Source of the DNA: Woeseiaceae bacterium
GTDB taxonomy: Bacteria; Pseudomonadota; Gammaproteobacteria; Steroidobacterales; Woeseiaceae
DNA: 64,000 nt
Direction of reading: 5' to 3'
Assembly (NCBI GenBank): GCA_028279985.1
Contig: JANQMR010000011.1
Span: 186,001 to 250,000 of the forward strand
Part shown: in pieces, positions 8,960-17,080 of the stretch
Position numbering within the stretch: position 1 is the first letter of the stretch
Layout of the letters: every line of letters starts with the position of its first letter
The notes under the pieces: model-generated
Seen by the model: only the letters and a program-made list of their open reading frames with translations
Database searches by the model: none
What the model was told of the DNA's origin: nothing
Translations under genes and position numbers: made by a program

Positions 8960-9685
8960 TCAATCGATAAGCCCGTAACGAATCGCCTTGACCACGGCCA
9001 TAACCCGTGTGTTCGCGCCGAGCTTGTGCAGCGCATTCTTGAAGTAATAGTTGACGGCGTTGTAGCTGATTTTCAGGATCCCTCCGATCTCCTGCGACGA
9101 TTTGCCGCGGGCAGCCAGCCGCAAGCACTGGCGTTCGCGCATCGACAACGGGACACCATTCCACCGTTCAATCTCCGACCGGCCGATGGCGCCGTACGCC
9201 GAATGAAACCGGCCCGCCAAAAACTCCAGTTTCGGGAACTCGGCGATCGGGTCGGGATGACCGTCGCCGGCGGCAAACGTCACGAGACAGACACTGCCGC
9301 GCGGACCGTGCAGCGGAACGGCTACGCCGTCTCGGAGCCCGAAGTCACGGGCCTGACGCAGTACCGTACGTTGCTCGGGTTCCAGATGGTAGGAATCGTT
9401 CAGGCTATCCCACAAGAACGGATGCTCGATTTCGGGCGCAAGCAGTAGCACCGGGTCGATGTTCTGGTAACCGTGTTCGAAGTAGTAGTCGTGCCACGCC
9501 GCGGGGAAATTGTGTGCGACCGTCGGCGGCGGATTCTCGCCGGCCTCGTACCGGTCGTGGCCGGTCAGCGCGCAATAGGCAAACTTGTCGAACCCCAGGT
9601 CGGTTGCGGCGCGCTCCATTAGCGCGAGAACGGATTGGGTCGAGTCGGCCTCGCCGAACTCTTGGACGAAATCGGGCAATCGCAT
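8960..9685 (-). CDS. LuxR-family regulator (solo)
   Basis: 241 aa. Residues ~15-165 fit an autoinducer-binding domain (GFDKFAYCAL, AAWHDYYFEHGYQNIDPVL, FGLRDGVAVPLHGPRG). Residues ~178-240 are a GerE/LuxR helix-turn-helix (LSMRERQCLRLAARGKSSQEIGGILKISYNAVNYYFKNALHKLG). No luxI-type synthase is in the window, so it is a solo. It is divergent from the lasso precursor gene with a 515-bp gap that contains a perfect palindrome placed like an activator site; it is therefore the obvious candidate regulator of the precursor (inference). Confidence 0.9.
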   Translation of the reverse strand: MRLPDFVQEFGEADSTQSVLALMERAATDLGFDKFAYCALTGHDRYEAGENPPPTVAHNFPAAWHDYYFEHGYQNIDPVLLLAPEIEHPFLWDSLNDSYHLEPEQRTVLRQARDFGLRDGVAVPLHGPRGSVCLVTFAAGDGHPDPIAEFPKLEFLAGRFHSAYGAIGRSEIERWNGVPLSMRERQCLRLAARGKSSQEIGGILKISYNAVNYYFKNALHKLGANTRVMAVVKAIRYGLID

Positions 9686-10077
9686 GGCGATACTCCAATT
9701 CCTGCCGGATCGGGGTACGGGATATGATGCCCATTTTCCGGATTTATTCCAGCGCCAATAGTCTGTCTACACGGCTCGGCCGACTCCGGAAACCGAACCG
9801 GTAAGGCCTGCGCGATTCGGCAACACTCCATCCGGCCCGGCGTCGTCCTTGCGTTGGGCGCAAAGCGCAGGCGACAACTCGATGACCCGTCGGCAATCGG
9901 GGCGCGGTCGGTACAAACCCGTGCCGTACTGTCGCAGTGTCGCGACAGATCTTGGCCGGAAGGTCACGGGATGGACAGCGATGGCAATCTCATCAGTGAA
10001 ACCGCGTAACTGAATCGTGATTCCAGATTCAGATCCACCGCACTGCAAGTGGAAGACGACAGCGCGTCGGGCATTCC

Positions 10078-10105
10078 CACGCCAGAATAGATCTATTCTG
10101 GCGTG
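10078..10105. promoter_or_regulatory. 28-bp perfect palindrome, candidate LuxR-type operator
   Basis: The 14-bp half CACGCCAGAATAGA is followed immediately by its exact reverse complement, with no spacer and no T-run, so an operator fits better than a terminator. The inner ~20 bp (CCAGAATAGATCTATTCTGG) has the length and symmetry of lux boxes. Its centre lies about 64 bp before the predicted transcription start, a class-I activator position. Confidence 0.75.
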
Positions 10106-10119
10106 AAAAATCGCTGAGT

Positions 10120-10148
10120 TTGACCTGCTGCTTCGCGAGCCCTAGATT
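10120..10148 (+). promoter_or_regulatory. Predicted promoter of the lasso precursor
   Basis: -35 TTGACC (10120-10125), 17-bp spacer, -10 TAGATT (10143-10148). The likely start near 10155 gives a leader of about 45 nt with AAGGAG before the precursor ATG. Confidence 0.6.
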
Positions 10149-10200
10149 CTATTCGGCGAAGATGTGCCGCTAATCCACCACTGCATTGAAGGAGCGAGTC

Positions 10201-10356
10201 ATGGACAAACAGCATTCCGAAGAGAACGATAGCGCCGTCAATGACGAGATTCTGATGGAACTCGGTGCGGTTTCAAAGGAGACCAAGGGCATCATCGGAG
10301 GCATGTGGGAAACCGATGTCTCTCTTGACCTCAAGGGTTATCCGGCCAAGTCTTGA
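10201..10356 (+). CDS. Lasso peptide precursor (A protein)
   Basis: 51 aa, too short for routine gene calling. The leader ends with LMELGAVSKETK, matching the proteobacterial lasso pattern (LGxxSxETK/R before the core Gly, with the conserved Thr at the penultimate leader position). Cleavage after Lys29 would leave a 22-residue core beginning G-I-I-G-G-M-W-E-T-D, with Gly1 and Glu8 placed for an 8-membered macrolactam ring; Asp10 is a less likely acceptor. The tail contains K16, G17, Y18 and P19 and ends in S22. Start: ATG with AAGGAG 6 nt upstream, a good promoter and a terminator right after the gene. The next gene is a lasso cyclase, which strongly supports the call. Ring size is predicted, not shown. 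Confidence 0.88.
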   Translation: MDKQHSEENDSAVNDEILMELGAVSKETKGIIGGMWETDVSLDLKGYPAKS

Positions 10357-10415
10357 GATTGTGCAAGCGCTGCCGAGCTTGCCGATAACAAACACCAATT
10401 CGCTCCGTGGGCATT

Positions 10416-10444
10416 TGCGTGGCTGGCAGGCCACGCAACTTTTT
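10416..10444 (+). terminator. Intrinsic terminator between lasso precursor and cyclase
   Basis: TGCGTGGC-TGGCAG-GCCACGCA perfect 8-bp stem followed by AAC and TTTTT. Placement between the precursor and the enzyme gene would favour a short abundant precursor transcript with partial read-through. Confidence 0.8.
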
Positions 10445-10529
10445 GAGCACGGCCTATGGAGGAGCCCGGTAATACCATTCCCGGACACGGGTTGAAGACG
10501 GTACGCTCCGCCGCGTCGTCCATACGAGC

Positions 10530-12356
10530 ATGTATCGTTTTGTTGCTATCTGCTGGGACGCGAGGGATCCGGGAAAATCGGCTACGGCTAAAGGGTTGAG
10601 CCGTCGCCTTCTGGCAAGCTCTACGGACATGGCGTGCGTGCTCGACGTTTCGGGGCTTTGCGTCTTTCACTCGCCTCATCGCGGCGGAGCCCGTCGCGCC
10701 TATATGCTCGAGAACAAGGCCGGCGTCGTCCTGGGCCGCCTGTTCGAGCGTAACGCCGGACACGACACATCCGGTCCGGTCTTCGACCCAGTGTTCGACG
10801 ATGGTGAAACCGAACGGGTCGTCCGTTCGCGAGGGCGCCGCCTAGTCGAACGGTACTGGGGGCATTACGTTGCTTTCCTGCAGTCCGGCGACGGGCAGGA
10901 ACAGTACGTATTGAGGGATCCGACCGGCGGCCTGCCCTGTTTCCGACTGGATGCAGGCGGTATCGAGGTCATCGTGTCCGACATGGAAGACTACGTTCGC
11001 CTCGATCTGGCACGGTTTTCAATCAATTGGCAGCATGTCACGGCATTTTTTCATCACGTCCGGCTGGTCACGGAAGCAACGGGATTCAACGAGGTGGCGC
11101 AGCTTAACGCGGGAGAGTGCCTCGCCATTGCCAACAACGGAAAAACGCGATCAAGCTACTGGGATCCCGTCGCCGTATGCAAAGCGAACGTCATCGAAGA
11201 TCCGGAGCGCGCGAGATCGAGTTTAAGGGACGAGATCCAGGCCTGCATCAACGCTTGGGCTTCCTGCTACCAGGGCGTCGTGCTCGAACTGTCGGGCGGA
11301 CTCGACTCCAGCGTCGTCGCCGCCTGCCTTGCGAAGGCAAATTCGTCTCCGAAGGTACTTTGTGTGAACTTTTACTCGGAGGATGCAGAAGGCGACGAGC
11401 GTCCGTTCGCGAGGGCGGCCGCGCGCCGCACAGGCTTCGGGCTCGTCGAATCACAACTGGACGCCACGGGTGAGTCGCTAGAAGGTCAACTCGACAAATC
11501 GAGGCTCCCCACGCCGGCGGTGCTGGGACTGGTCGGCAAAGCGACGTCGCACAGGGCGCGGCTCGTGGCCGATGAACGGGCCGGCGCCGTCTTTACCGGC
11601 CGCGGCGGCGACCAGCTATTTCAACATGACAACGGCGATCACGTCGCGGCAGAGTTTGCCCATCGTCACGGTCTGCGGCCGAAACTGTTCGAAATCATCG
11701 TCGACACCGCACGCGCGACCCGGCGCTCGATCTGGTCTGTCCTCGCCGCGGCGCTGCGTGACGGTGTGTTCAAGCGGGCGCACGATCCTTACGCAGAGTT
11801 CGAAACGCCGCCGATCCTCACCGACACAGCGGAAGCCGCACTCGAATCCGGGGCTTATCGGCATGCGTGGGTTGACGGCGCAGCGGGTTTGCCAGCCAGC
11901 AAGATCCGGCAGATCTTCCACGTTGTAGACTGCCAGCCCTTCCACCAACTGCCGTACCCGTACGCAGAGCTCGTGCATCCGCTGGTTTCGCAGCCGGTCA
12001 TCGAGCGCTGTCTTCAGGTCCCGGGCTACGTCCTGGCTCGCCGTGGCGTGGGCCGTGCCCTGCTCCGCGAAGCCTTCGGGGACGATTTGCCCGCCGAGAT
12101 AGCCAACCGGCAGTCGAAAGGGGGAACCACCACGCATCTCATCCGGACAATGCTGGCGAACCGCACATTCATGCGGGAATTCCTGCTCGACGGCACACTG
12201 GTTCGCGAGGGCATCCTCGACCGGGCCGCACTCGAGAAACGGTTGAGCGAGCGAGCACTGGTACTCGGCGTTGATACCGCTTCGATCCTGAAAGCCACAA
12301 GGGCCGAGGCATGGCTGCGGAACTGGGCGGATGTCGATCGCCACACGGCAGCCTAG
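10530..12356 (+). CDS. Lasso peptide cyclase (C protein, asparagine-synthetase-like)
   Basis: 608 aa. An N-terminal class-II glutaminase-like fold (MYRFVAICWDA...) lacks the catalytic Cys at position 2, as in lasso cyclases. The C-terminal ATP-pyrophosphatase domain has the PP-loop LSGGLDSS (residues 254-261) and GRGGDQLF (357-364). Lasso C proteins adenylate the ring Asp/Glu and close the isopeptide bond. The frame is open only back to 10473 and contains no earlier ATG, so the start at 10530 is firm. It follows the precursor by 173 bp including a terminator. No B gene (RRE and transglutaminase-like protease) follows; the next gene is convergent. A true asparagine synthetase is unlikely given the missing Cys and the precursor. 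Confidence 0.9.
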   Translation: MYRFVAICWDARDPGKSATAKGLSRRLLASSTDMACVLDVSGLCVFHSPHRGGARRAYMLENKAGVVLGRLFERNAGHDTSGPVFDPVFDDGETERVVRSRGRRLVERYWGHYVAFLQSGDGQEQYVLRDPTGGLPCFRLDAGGIEVIVSDMEDYVRLDLARFSINWQHVTAFFHHVRLVTEATGFNEVAQLNAGECLAIANNGKTRSSYWDPVAVCKANVIEDPERARSSLRDEIQACINAWASCYQGVVLELSGGLDSSVVAACLAKANSSPKVLCVNFYSEDAEGDERPFARAAARRTGFGLVESQLDATGESLEGQLDKSRLPTPAVLGLVGKATSHRARLVADERAGAVFTGRGGDQLFQHDNGDHVAAEFAHRHGLRPKLFEIIVDTARATRRSIWSVLAAALRDGVFKRAHDPYAEFETPPILTDTAEAALESGAYRHAWVDGAAGLPASKIRQIFHVVDCQPFHQLPYPYAELVHPLVSQPVIERCLQVPGYVLARRGVGRALLREAFGDDLPAEIANRQSKGGTTTHLIRTMLANRTFMREFLLDGTLVREGILDRAALEKRLSERALVLGVDTASILKATRAEAWLRNWADVDRHTAA

Positions 12357-12386
12357 TCGTGGATCTGGGTCTGCCGACAGGCCCTT

Positions 12387-12418
12387 GGGAGCCTCTGTAT
12401 AAGTCTGACGAGGCTCCC
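12387..12418. terminator. Hairpin between convergent cyclase and TonB receptor genes
   Basis: GGGAGCCTC and GAGGCTCCC form a 9-bp perfect stem around a 14-nt loop. There is no strong T-run on either side, so it is a possible bidirectional terminator. Confidence 0.5.
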
Positions 12419-12426
12419 TAGCTTCA

Positions 12427-15400
12427 TCACCAGTCGATCTTCGCCTGGAGTGAAACGAAGCGACCGCGACCGTCGGCATTGGTACTGTCGTAGCCCAGAC
12501 CGCCGATTGTGTCGGCAAATGGCGGATCCTCGTCGAACAGATTCTCGACGGCAAATCGGATCCGGGCGGCGCCCAACACACCGTTGGTGAAGTCGGAATC
12601 GAAAGACACCGACAGATCCACCGTGGCCCAAGAATCGATGGGCCGGGGTGGCTCGCTCACGTTGTCGGTATACCGGTCGGTGTAGTTCACGAATCCCGAA
12701 AGCTCCCACCCACCGCGCCGCCACGTAACGCTACACCGTGCCCGGAACTCCACCGGCCTGCCCAGCGTGTCTATCTCTTCGGTCAGCGAATCGGCGTCGA
12801 TCAGGGCCTGTTCGAAGTCGAAAACGTAACTGCCGCTCAGCCCGAGCTCGATCGGCCCGAAGGCCGTTTGCAGCTCGTGTAACAACGACAGGTCGACGCC
12901 GCGTACGACCGAAGTCGCTGTATTGTTGACCCTGCCGTTACTGATCCCGCCGACTGGAGCGGCACCCGACAGAAGATCGGCGGCGGGCACGCCGAAACGT
13001 TCTTGCCAGCGCGGATCGTTGACGAGGTCGGCAATCTGTTGCGGCGTCGGATCGGTATCCAGCAATGAGGCAAATCTCGGGTCAAAAGCGCTCTGCAGAT
13101 CGGTAAATGGCGTTTCGATGCGGTTCTCGAAATCGATGCTGAAATAGCTCACGTCCAGGGACAAACCGCCGACGTGTGCGGGAGTCCAGTGGAAACCCAC
13201 GGACCAGCTCGTTGCCTCCTCCGCCTCGAGATTCTCGTTGCCGCCGGTCAGCAAGATTGTCGGAAACGGAACAATTCCGCCATTCACGAAAGACTGCGGA
13301 AAATAAACGATGGTGTTGGTGGCAAGATTACCGACGTCGAGCTCCGACAGGCCCGGCGCCTTGAAGGAAGTCCCGTAGCTGCCACGCAGAAACAGACTTC
13401 GCGTCGGCGACCAGGAAATGCCGAACTGCGGATTCGTGTTGCTGCCGAAGTCGCTGTAGTCTTCGATGCGAGCCGCCAGCGTGAGATCGAGTTGCCGGAT
13501 GCCCGGCCGGTGATTGTCGGCGCCGACCAGCGGAACGGACAGCTCCGCATACGCGGAGATTATATCGCGGCTACCGTCGGTGCCTCGTTCCATTAGTACT
13601 GCGTCGAGTTCGGCACCGACTACCGAGTAAGCCAACAGCGATTCGCCGCGGAGCTCGGCGCCGGAGGCGAGCCGGACCGTGCCACCCGGCAGGCCGAAAG
13701 TGTCGAGGTTGAGGTTGAAGCCGAATGTCCAGAGCTCGTTTTCGGCGCTGTCCATGTTCCCGTCCGTTCGCAGGGACTGCAGCACTGCGGGATTCGTATT
13801 GGAACCTTCGGCGAAGGGATTCAAGGCTGTTGCCGCGGTCTTGCCGTTCGCCGCGACGGCAACAGCCATCCGACTCACGAGGTTGGTCAAGGTGGAAGTC
13901 GATTCCTCTCTCGAGTAGGTGGTTACCAACTCGCCTCGCCCACGGCGGCCGATATCGAAGCGCAGCCCAACCGCAGCGCCATAGGTATCGCTCTCGCCCC
14001 GGTTGACGATCGGGCCAAGATCGTCTCTCAACGAGTAGTTCTCGACCGTAACCGAACTCAGGCCCGTACCCGTGGGATCGACGAAAAAGGGATTGGTGTC
14101 CGGCACCTCGATATCCAGTAGCTTCCGGTCGGATCGTGCCGTATTCCGGCGCGTCGAAAACCGAGCCTCGGCAAACAACTCCGATGTGGCCGAAACGTCT
14201 TTTGCGAACGCAAGAAAGAGACCGTGCCGTTCCTGCTCGGGAAGAAAATCCTCACCGGCCCTGATATCGTGCCGGTTCAACGAAGCCGTGGGAACGCCGT
14301 TCGAGTCCACCGGAAAATCGGCCACCGTCAACGACGTGCCGTCCTGCGCGGCAGGAATGGCATAGGTTAAGCCGCCCGCAGAGATATTGGCCGGATTGCC
14401 GCCGGTTACCCGCCAGTCGGTTCCGCCGAGCGACGAGAGATCGGAGCTTGCAGCGAAACGCCGATCGGCGTTGGCGAGTTCGTCGTGACGATAATACTCG
14501 TAGGCGGCGAAGAGCCTGCCGCCGTCCCAGGTTTCGCCGAAGACCTGCCCGAACAAGAGCTCCGAGGTATCGCCTTTGCCGTCCCGGCCGTATCGGAGCT
14601 CCGTCTCTGCACCCTCGTAGTCGTCGCGAAGAATGAAATTCACGACACCGGCAATGGCATCGGCGCCGTAGATAGCCGACGCTCCGTCGGTCAGCAACTC
14701 GACCCGCTCGATTGCCGGCAGCGGAATGGCCGAGATGTCGAAGAAACGGGCACTGAGCCCGCTGGCATTGATACGCCGGCCGTTCAGCAGCACGAGCGTT
14801 GCGCCGGCGCCCAGACCGCGCAGGTTCACCGACGCGCCTCCCGCCAACTGGCCGACGTTGGCGCCTATCGCATTCGACGCGCCGCGCAGGCTCGTGAAGC
14901 TGTCCTGCGTCGCGCCCGACCCGAAGTTCTGCGGCACGCTTTGAACCAGGGCTTCCAGCGTCGTATATCCCGCCCGGTCGATCTCGTGACGGGTGATCGT
15001 GACGACCGGCGCTCTGCTCCCCGCACCGTGAATTCTCGAGCCGGTGACCAGTATGTCCTCGACGACACCCGGCGTACCGTCCGAATCGCCGCTTGGCGGC
15101 GCGCGCGCCCCCGGCCCGGCGACCGCTGCGGGCTCGGGCGATGTCACGACCCGCAGTTTGACGCCGAATTCAGGCGAATGGCGTGCCGCGAGCCCCGTTT
15201 GTGCAAGTAGCAGGTCCAGGGCCTGTTGCGTCGAGTAAGTACCGAAAACCGCGTTTGCCCTGACCGCTTCGAATTCGTCGGAAATGAAAAAGAGCTGCAC
15301 TCGCGCCTGTCTTGCGAACTCGCTGAGCGCGGCGGGCACGGGCAGGCTGGGGATATGAAACTCGATCGGCGTGTCTTGCCCGGCGCTCTCGTCGGCCAAG

Positions 15401-15510
15401 GTACGAGGGGCGACCAGCGATGCCGTCAACTGGAGCAACAAGACGAGCGACGCCCGATTGCCGCAGCCTTTCGAGTTGAACGATCCGACCGTCCGGCGCG
15501 GACGCTTCAT
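12427..15510 (-). CDS. TonB-dependent receptor with STN domain (lasso locus 2)
   Basis: 1027 aa. N-terminal export signal (LVLLLQLTASLVAPRTLA), STN domain ~45-115 (IEFHIPSLPVPAALSEFARQARVQLFF), TonB-box-like EDILVTGSRIHG near 150, plug (~160-290: GASAIYGADAIAGVVNFIL) and a barrel ending in KIDW. It is similar in architecture to the receptor at 3404-6538 (shared phrases such as NPFFVDP, LTLAARIEDYSDFGS/T and IGISWSP-type strands), so the two are probably paralogues serving two lasso peptides. It is convergent with the lasso cyclase gene and followed upstream by FecR. Confidence 0.92.
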   Translation of the reverse strand: MKRPRRTVGSFNSKGCGNRASLVLLLQLTASLVAPRTLADESAGQDTPIEFHIPSLPVPAALSEFARQARVQLFFISDEFEAVRANAVFGTYSTQQALDLLLAQTGLAARHSPEFGVKLRVVTSPEPAAVAGPGARAPPSGDSDGTPGVVEDILVTGSRIHGAGSRAPVVTITRHEIDRAGYTTLEALVQSVPQNFGSGATQDSFTSLRGASNAIGANVGQLAGGASVNLRGLGAGATLVLLNGRRINASGLSARFFDISAIPLPAIERVELLTDGASAIYGADAIAGVVNFILRDDYEGAETELRYGRDGKGDTSELLFGQVFGETWDGGRLFAAYEYYRHDELANADRRFAASSDLSSLGGTDWRVTGGNPANISAGGLTYAIPAAQDGTSLTVADFPVDSNGVPTASLNRHDIRAGEDFLPEQERHGLFLAFAKDVSATSELFAEARFSTRRNTARSDRKLLDIEVPDTNPFFVDPTGTGLSSVTVENYSLRDDLGPIVNRGESDTYGAAVGLRFDIGRRGRGELVTTYSREESTSTLTNLVSRMAVAVAANGKTAATALNPFAEGSNTNPAVLQSLRTDGNMDSAENELWTFGFNLNLDTFGLPGGTVRLASGAELRGESLLAYSVVGAELDAVLMERGTDGSRDIISAYAELSVPLVGADNHRPGIRQLDLTLAARIEDYSDFGSNTNPQFGISWSPTRSLFLRGSYGTSFKAPGLSELDVGNLATNTIVYFPQSFVNGGIVPFPTILLTGGNENLEAEEATSWSVGFHWTPAHVGGLSLDVSYFSIDFENRIETPFTDLQSAFDPRFASLLDTDPTPQQIADLVNDPRWQERFGVPAADLLSGAAPVGGISNGRVNNTATSVVRGVDLSLLHELQTAFGPIELGLSGSYVFDFEQALIDADSLTEEIDTLGRPVEFRARCSVTWRRGGWELSGFVNYTDRYTDNVSEPPRPIDSWATVDLSVSFDSDFTNGVLGAARIRFAVENLFDEDPPFADTIGGLGYDSTNADGRGRFVSLQAKIDW

Positions 15511-15624
15511 GCCCGGTTCCCCGCATTCGCAGCAACCGCAGGATTATACTGGGACTACAGAAACAGGGGGACGGTCGAGCCTGCACTACTTGGGTGCATG
15601 CGGGCGGAAACGTCGCGCCGGGGC

Positions 15625-16677
15625 TCAGTCCCGGCGCGCGGTGATGTGGACCAGATCCGGCGTAATGCGGTTGACGGCGACGAGCTCGTTCGACTCGATC
15701 AGAGCCAGCAGGGTTTCGACGTCACCAGCCTTGAGATAGCCGGTGACGCTCAGGTTCGCGATTTCGGGATCCTCTATGGTCATGCGTATCGAGGTATACC
15801 GGCCGGCTTCCTCGATGACCGAAGCCAGGCTGTCTCCCTGAAAATCGAGCATCCCGTCCTGCCAGGCCAGCTTTCGTGAAATTTCGCCTGGATCCAATGT
15901 CGACCTGGACTCGATACCGTCACGGTACCGGATTCGCTCGCCGCGCGTCAGCGTCTGGGCAAGCGGCGGTGCGTCCGTTGCGGCGGTCGCCGCCGCGGAA
16001 CCAAGGCCATCGGCATTGTCCGCGTGAGCATTGCCCGCGTGCGGTAATACTTCAACGACACCTTCGGTAACCGTAACCTCGACGAGATCGCCTTTGACGA
16101 GAACGTTGAATGCCGTGCCCACCACCTCGACGGCGCCGGTACCGGCCTCGACCCTGAACGGCCGTTCCCGCGCGGGCTCGATCACGAAATGCGCCTCACC
16201 CCGGTGCAATTGCACGCGCCGGTATTCGTCCGTGTAAACCACGCTTGCTTCCGAGTCGGTGTTCAAGGTCAAGACCGACTCGTCCGGCAGCAGGATTTTG
16301 CGATGCTCGCCGACGGCGGTTCGATAACTCGCCTCGAATGCCGGTGAAGGCGGTAGAGACAGCGCGGCCGCAAGCGCCGCAATACCGGCGGCCGCCGCAA
16401 GCGGCAGATAACGGCGCTTGATACGCCGCCGCCGCAACCATTTGTCGATGATTTTGGGATCCGGTTCGCCGGATGCGAGTTGCTGGACGACGTCCAGCCT
16501 TCGCCAGTCCCGCTCGGCCTTCGTGAAAGCCCGGCGGTTTTCCGGCCGCGCGTCGAGCCAAGTTTGAAACTGCGCCCGCTCGACTTCGTTCAGATCGTCG
16601 AGATCGATCAGCCAGCGAAGCGCTTCCTCTTCAGCGCTCGTTTTGGCGGAGTCAACCGGACTGCTTGGATTGTTCAC
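15625..16677 (-). CDS. FecR-type signal protein (lasso locus 2)
   Basis: Cytoplasmic DUF4880-like start (EEEALRWLIDLDDLNEVERAQFQTWLDARPENRRAF), a transmembrane helix (LPLAAAAGIAALAAALSL), the FecR domain (TAVGEHRKILLPDESVLTLN; VQLHRGEAHFVIEP; VEVVGTAFNVLV) and a C-terminal domain (DSLASVIEEAGRYTSIRM). The start is uncertain: I used the GTG at 16677, about 350 aa; an ATG at 16839 would add 54 residues unlike FecR. It sits between the receptor and the sigma-region-4 gene, but a plus-strand XRE gene is inserted in that gap. Confidence 0.87.
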   Translation of the reverse strand: MNNPSSPVDSAKTSAEEEALRWLIDLDDLNEVERAQFQTWLDARPENRRAFTKAERDWRRLDVVQQLASGEPDPKIIDKWLRRRRIKRRYLPLAAAAGIAALAAALSLPPSPAFEASYRTAVGEHRKILLPDESVLTLNTDSEASVVYTDEYRRVQLHRGEAHFVIEPARERPFRVEAGTGAVEVVGTAFNVLVKGDLVEVTVTEGVVEVLPHAGNAHADNADGLGSAAATAATDAPPLAQTLTRGERIRYRDGIESRSTLDPGEISRKLAWQDGMLDFQGDSLASVIEEAGRYTSIRMTIEDPEIANLSVTGYLKAGDVETLLALIESNELVAVNRITPDLVHITARRD

Positions 16678-16850
16678 GTTGGACCATGAGCGCGATACCG
16701 AAGCGGTACCGCTCGTTCTACTCGTGTTTGTTGGAAAAGCGCGCTGCACTCGCCGTCCTATTTGCGATTGTAGGAAACTAATCAAACACTTGCATGCCCA
16801 ATTCGGCGCTTGCGGTCGATTGGGGCCGATAGAGACCATTTTCAGAAAAA

Positions 16851-16886
16851 AGTCTTAATATCTATTCTATATGATATTTATAGACT
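16851..16886. promoter_or_regulatory. AT-rich imperfect inverted repeat upstream of FecR
   Basis: AGTCTTAATATC pairs with GATATTTATAGACT (2-nt bulge). The ends are AGTC/GACT, as in the C-box-like sites nearby, and the stretch is AT-rich like a promoter for the FecR gene. Weak evidence. Confidence 0.35.
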
Positions 16887-17031
16887 AATTCATCCGTCGT
16901 TTCAGGTGCCGCTGGAGCCCCGGTCTCGCAGACTGCGCAGCGATGTCTCGGTTTGGTCCTGGTGGGCTTTTTCGCCGACGTGTCACTTACTGCCCAAATC
17001 AACAATGATATCAGTACGACGACAGAAATGG

Positions 17032-17060
17032 TACTTATAGTCCGTAGACTTATTGTCATC
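17032..17060 (+). promoter_or_regulatory. C-box-like operator, copy B
   Basis: TACTTATAGTCCGTAGACT followed by TATTGTCATC. Two tandem imperfect half-site pairs (ACTTATAGTC, GACTTATTGTC) separated by CGTA, strongly reminiscent of controller-protein operators of the GACTTATAGTC type. It ends 20 bp before the ATG of the XRE gene, as expected for an autoregulated C gene, and it also lies between that gene and FecR. Confidence 0.7.
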
Positions 17061-17080
17061 AGGCCGCAGTATTGGCGGCG

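Larger units (their letters stand above)
9686..10200. other. 515-bp divergent control region between luxR-type gene and lasso precursor
   Basis: No gene seen. The right part holds the 28-bp palindrome, a sigma-70-like promoter and the precursor ribosome-binding site (AAGGAG, 10189-10194). Nothing recognisable in the left 390 bp. Confidence 0.6.

Noticed and set aside
8960-9685. Complete quorum-sensing pair
   Set aside because: No LuxI-type synthase gene in the window.
9767-10048. Small minus-strand frame between luxR-type and precursor genes as a lasso B protein
   Set aside because: No RRE or transglutaminase-like motif; composition looks like a shadow.
10078-10105. Terminator of the luxR-side transcripts
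   Set aside because: No loop and no T-run in a useful position; on the plus strand it is followed by GAAAAA, and it sits upstream of a promoter.
10530-12356. Housekeeping asparagine synthetase
   Set aside because: No catalytic Cys at position 2 and a lasso precursor directly upstream.
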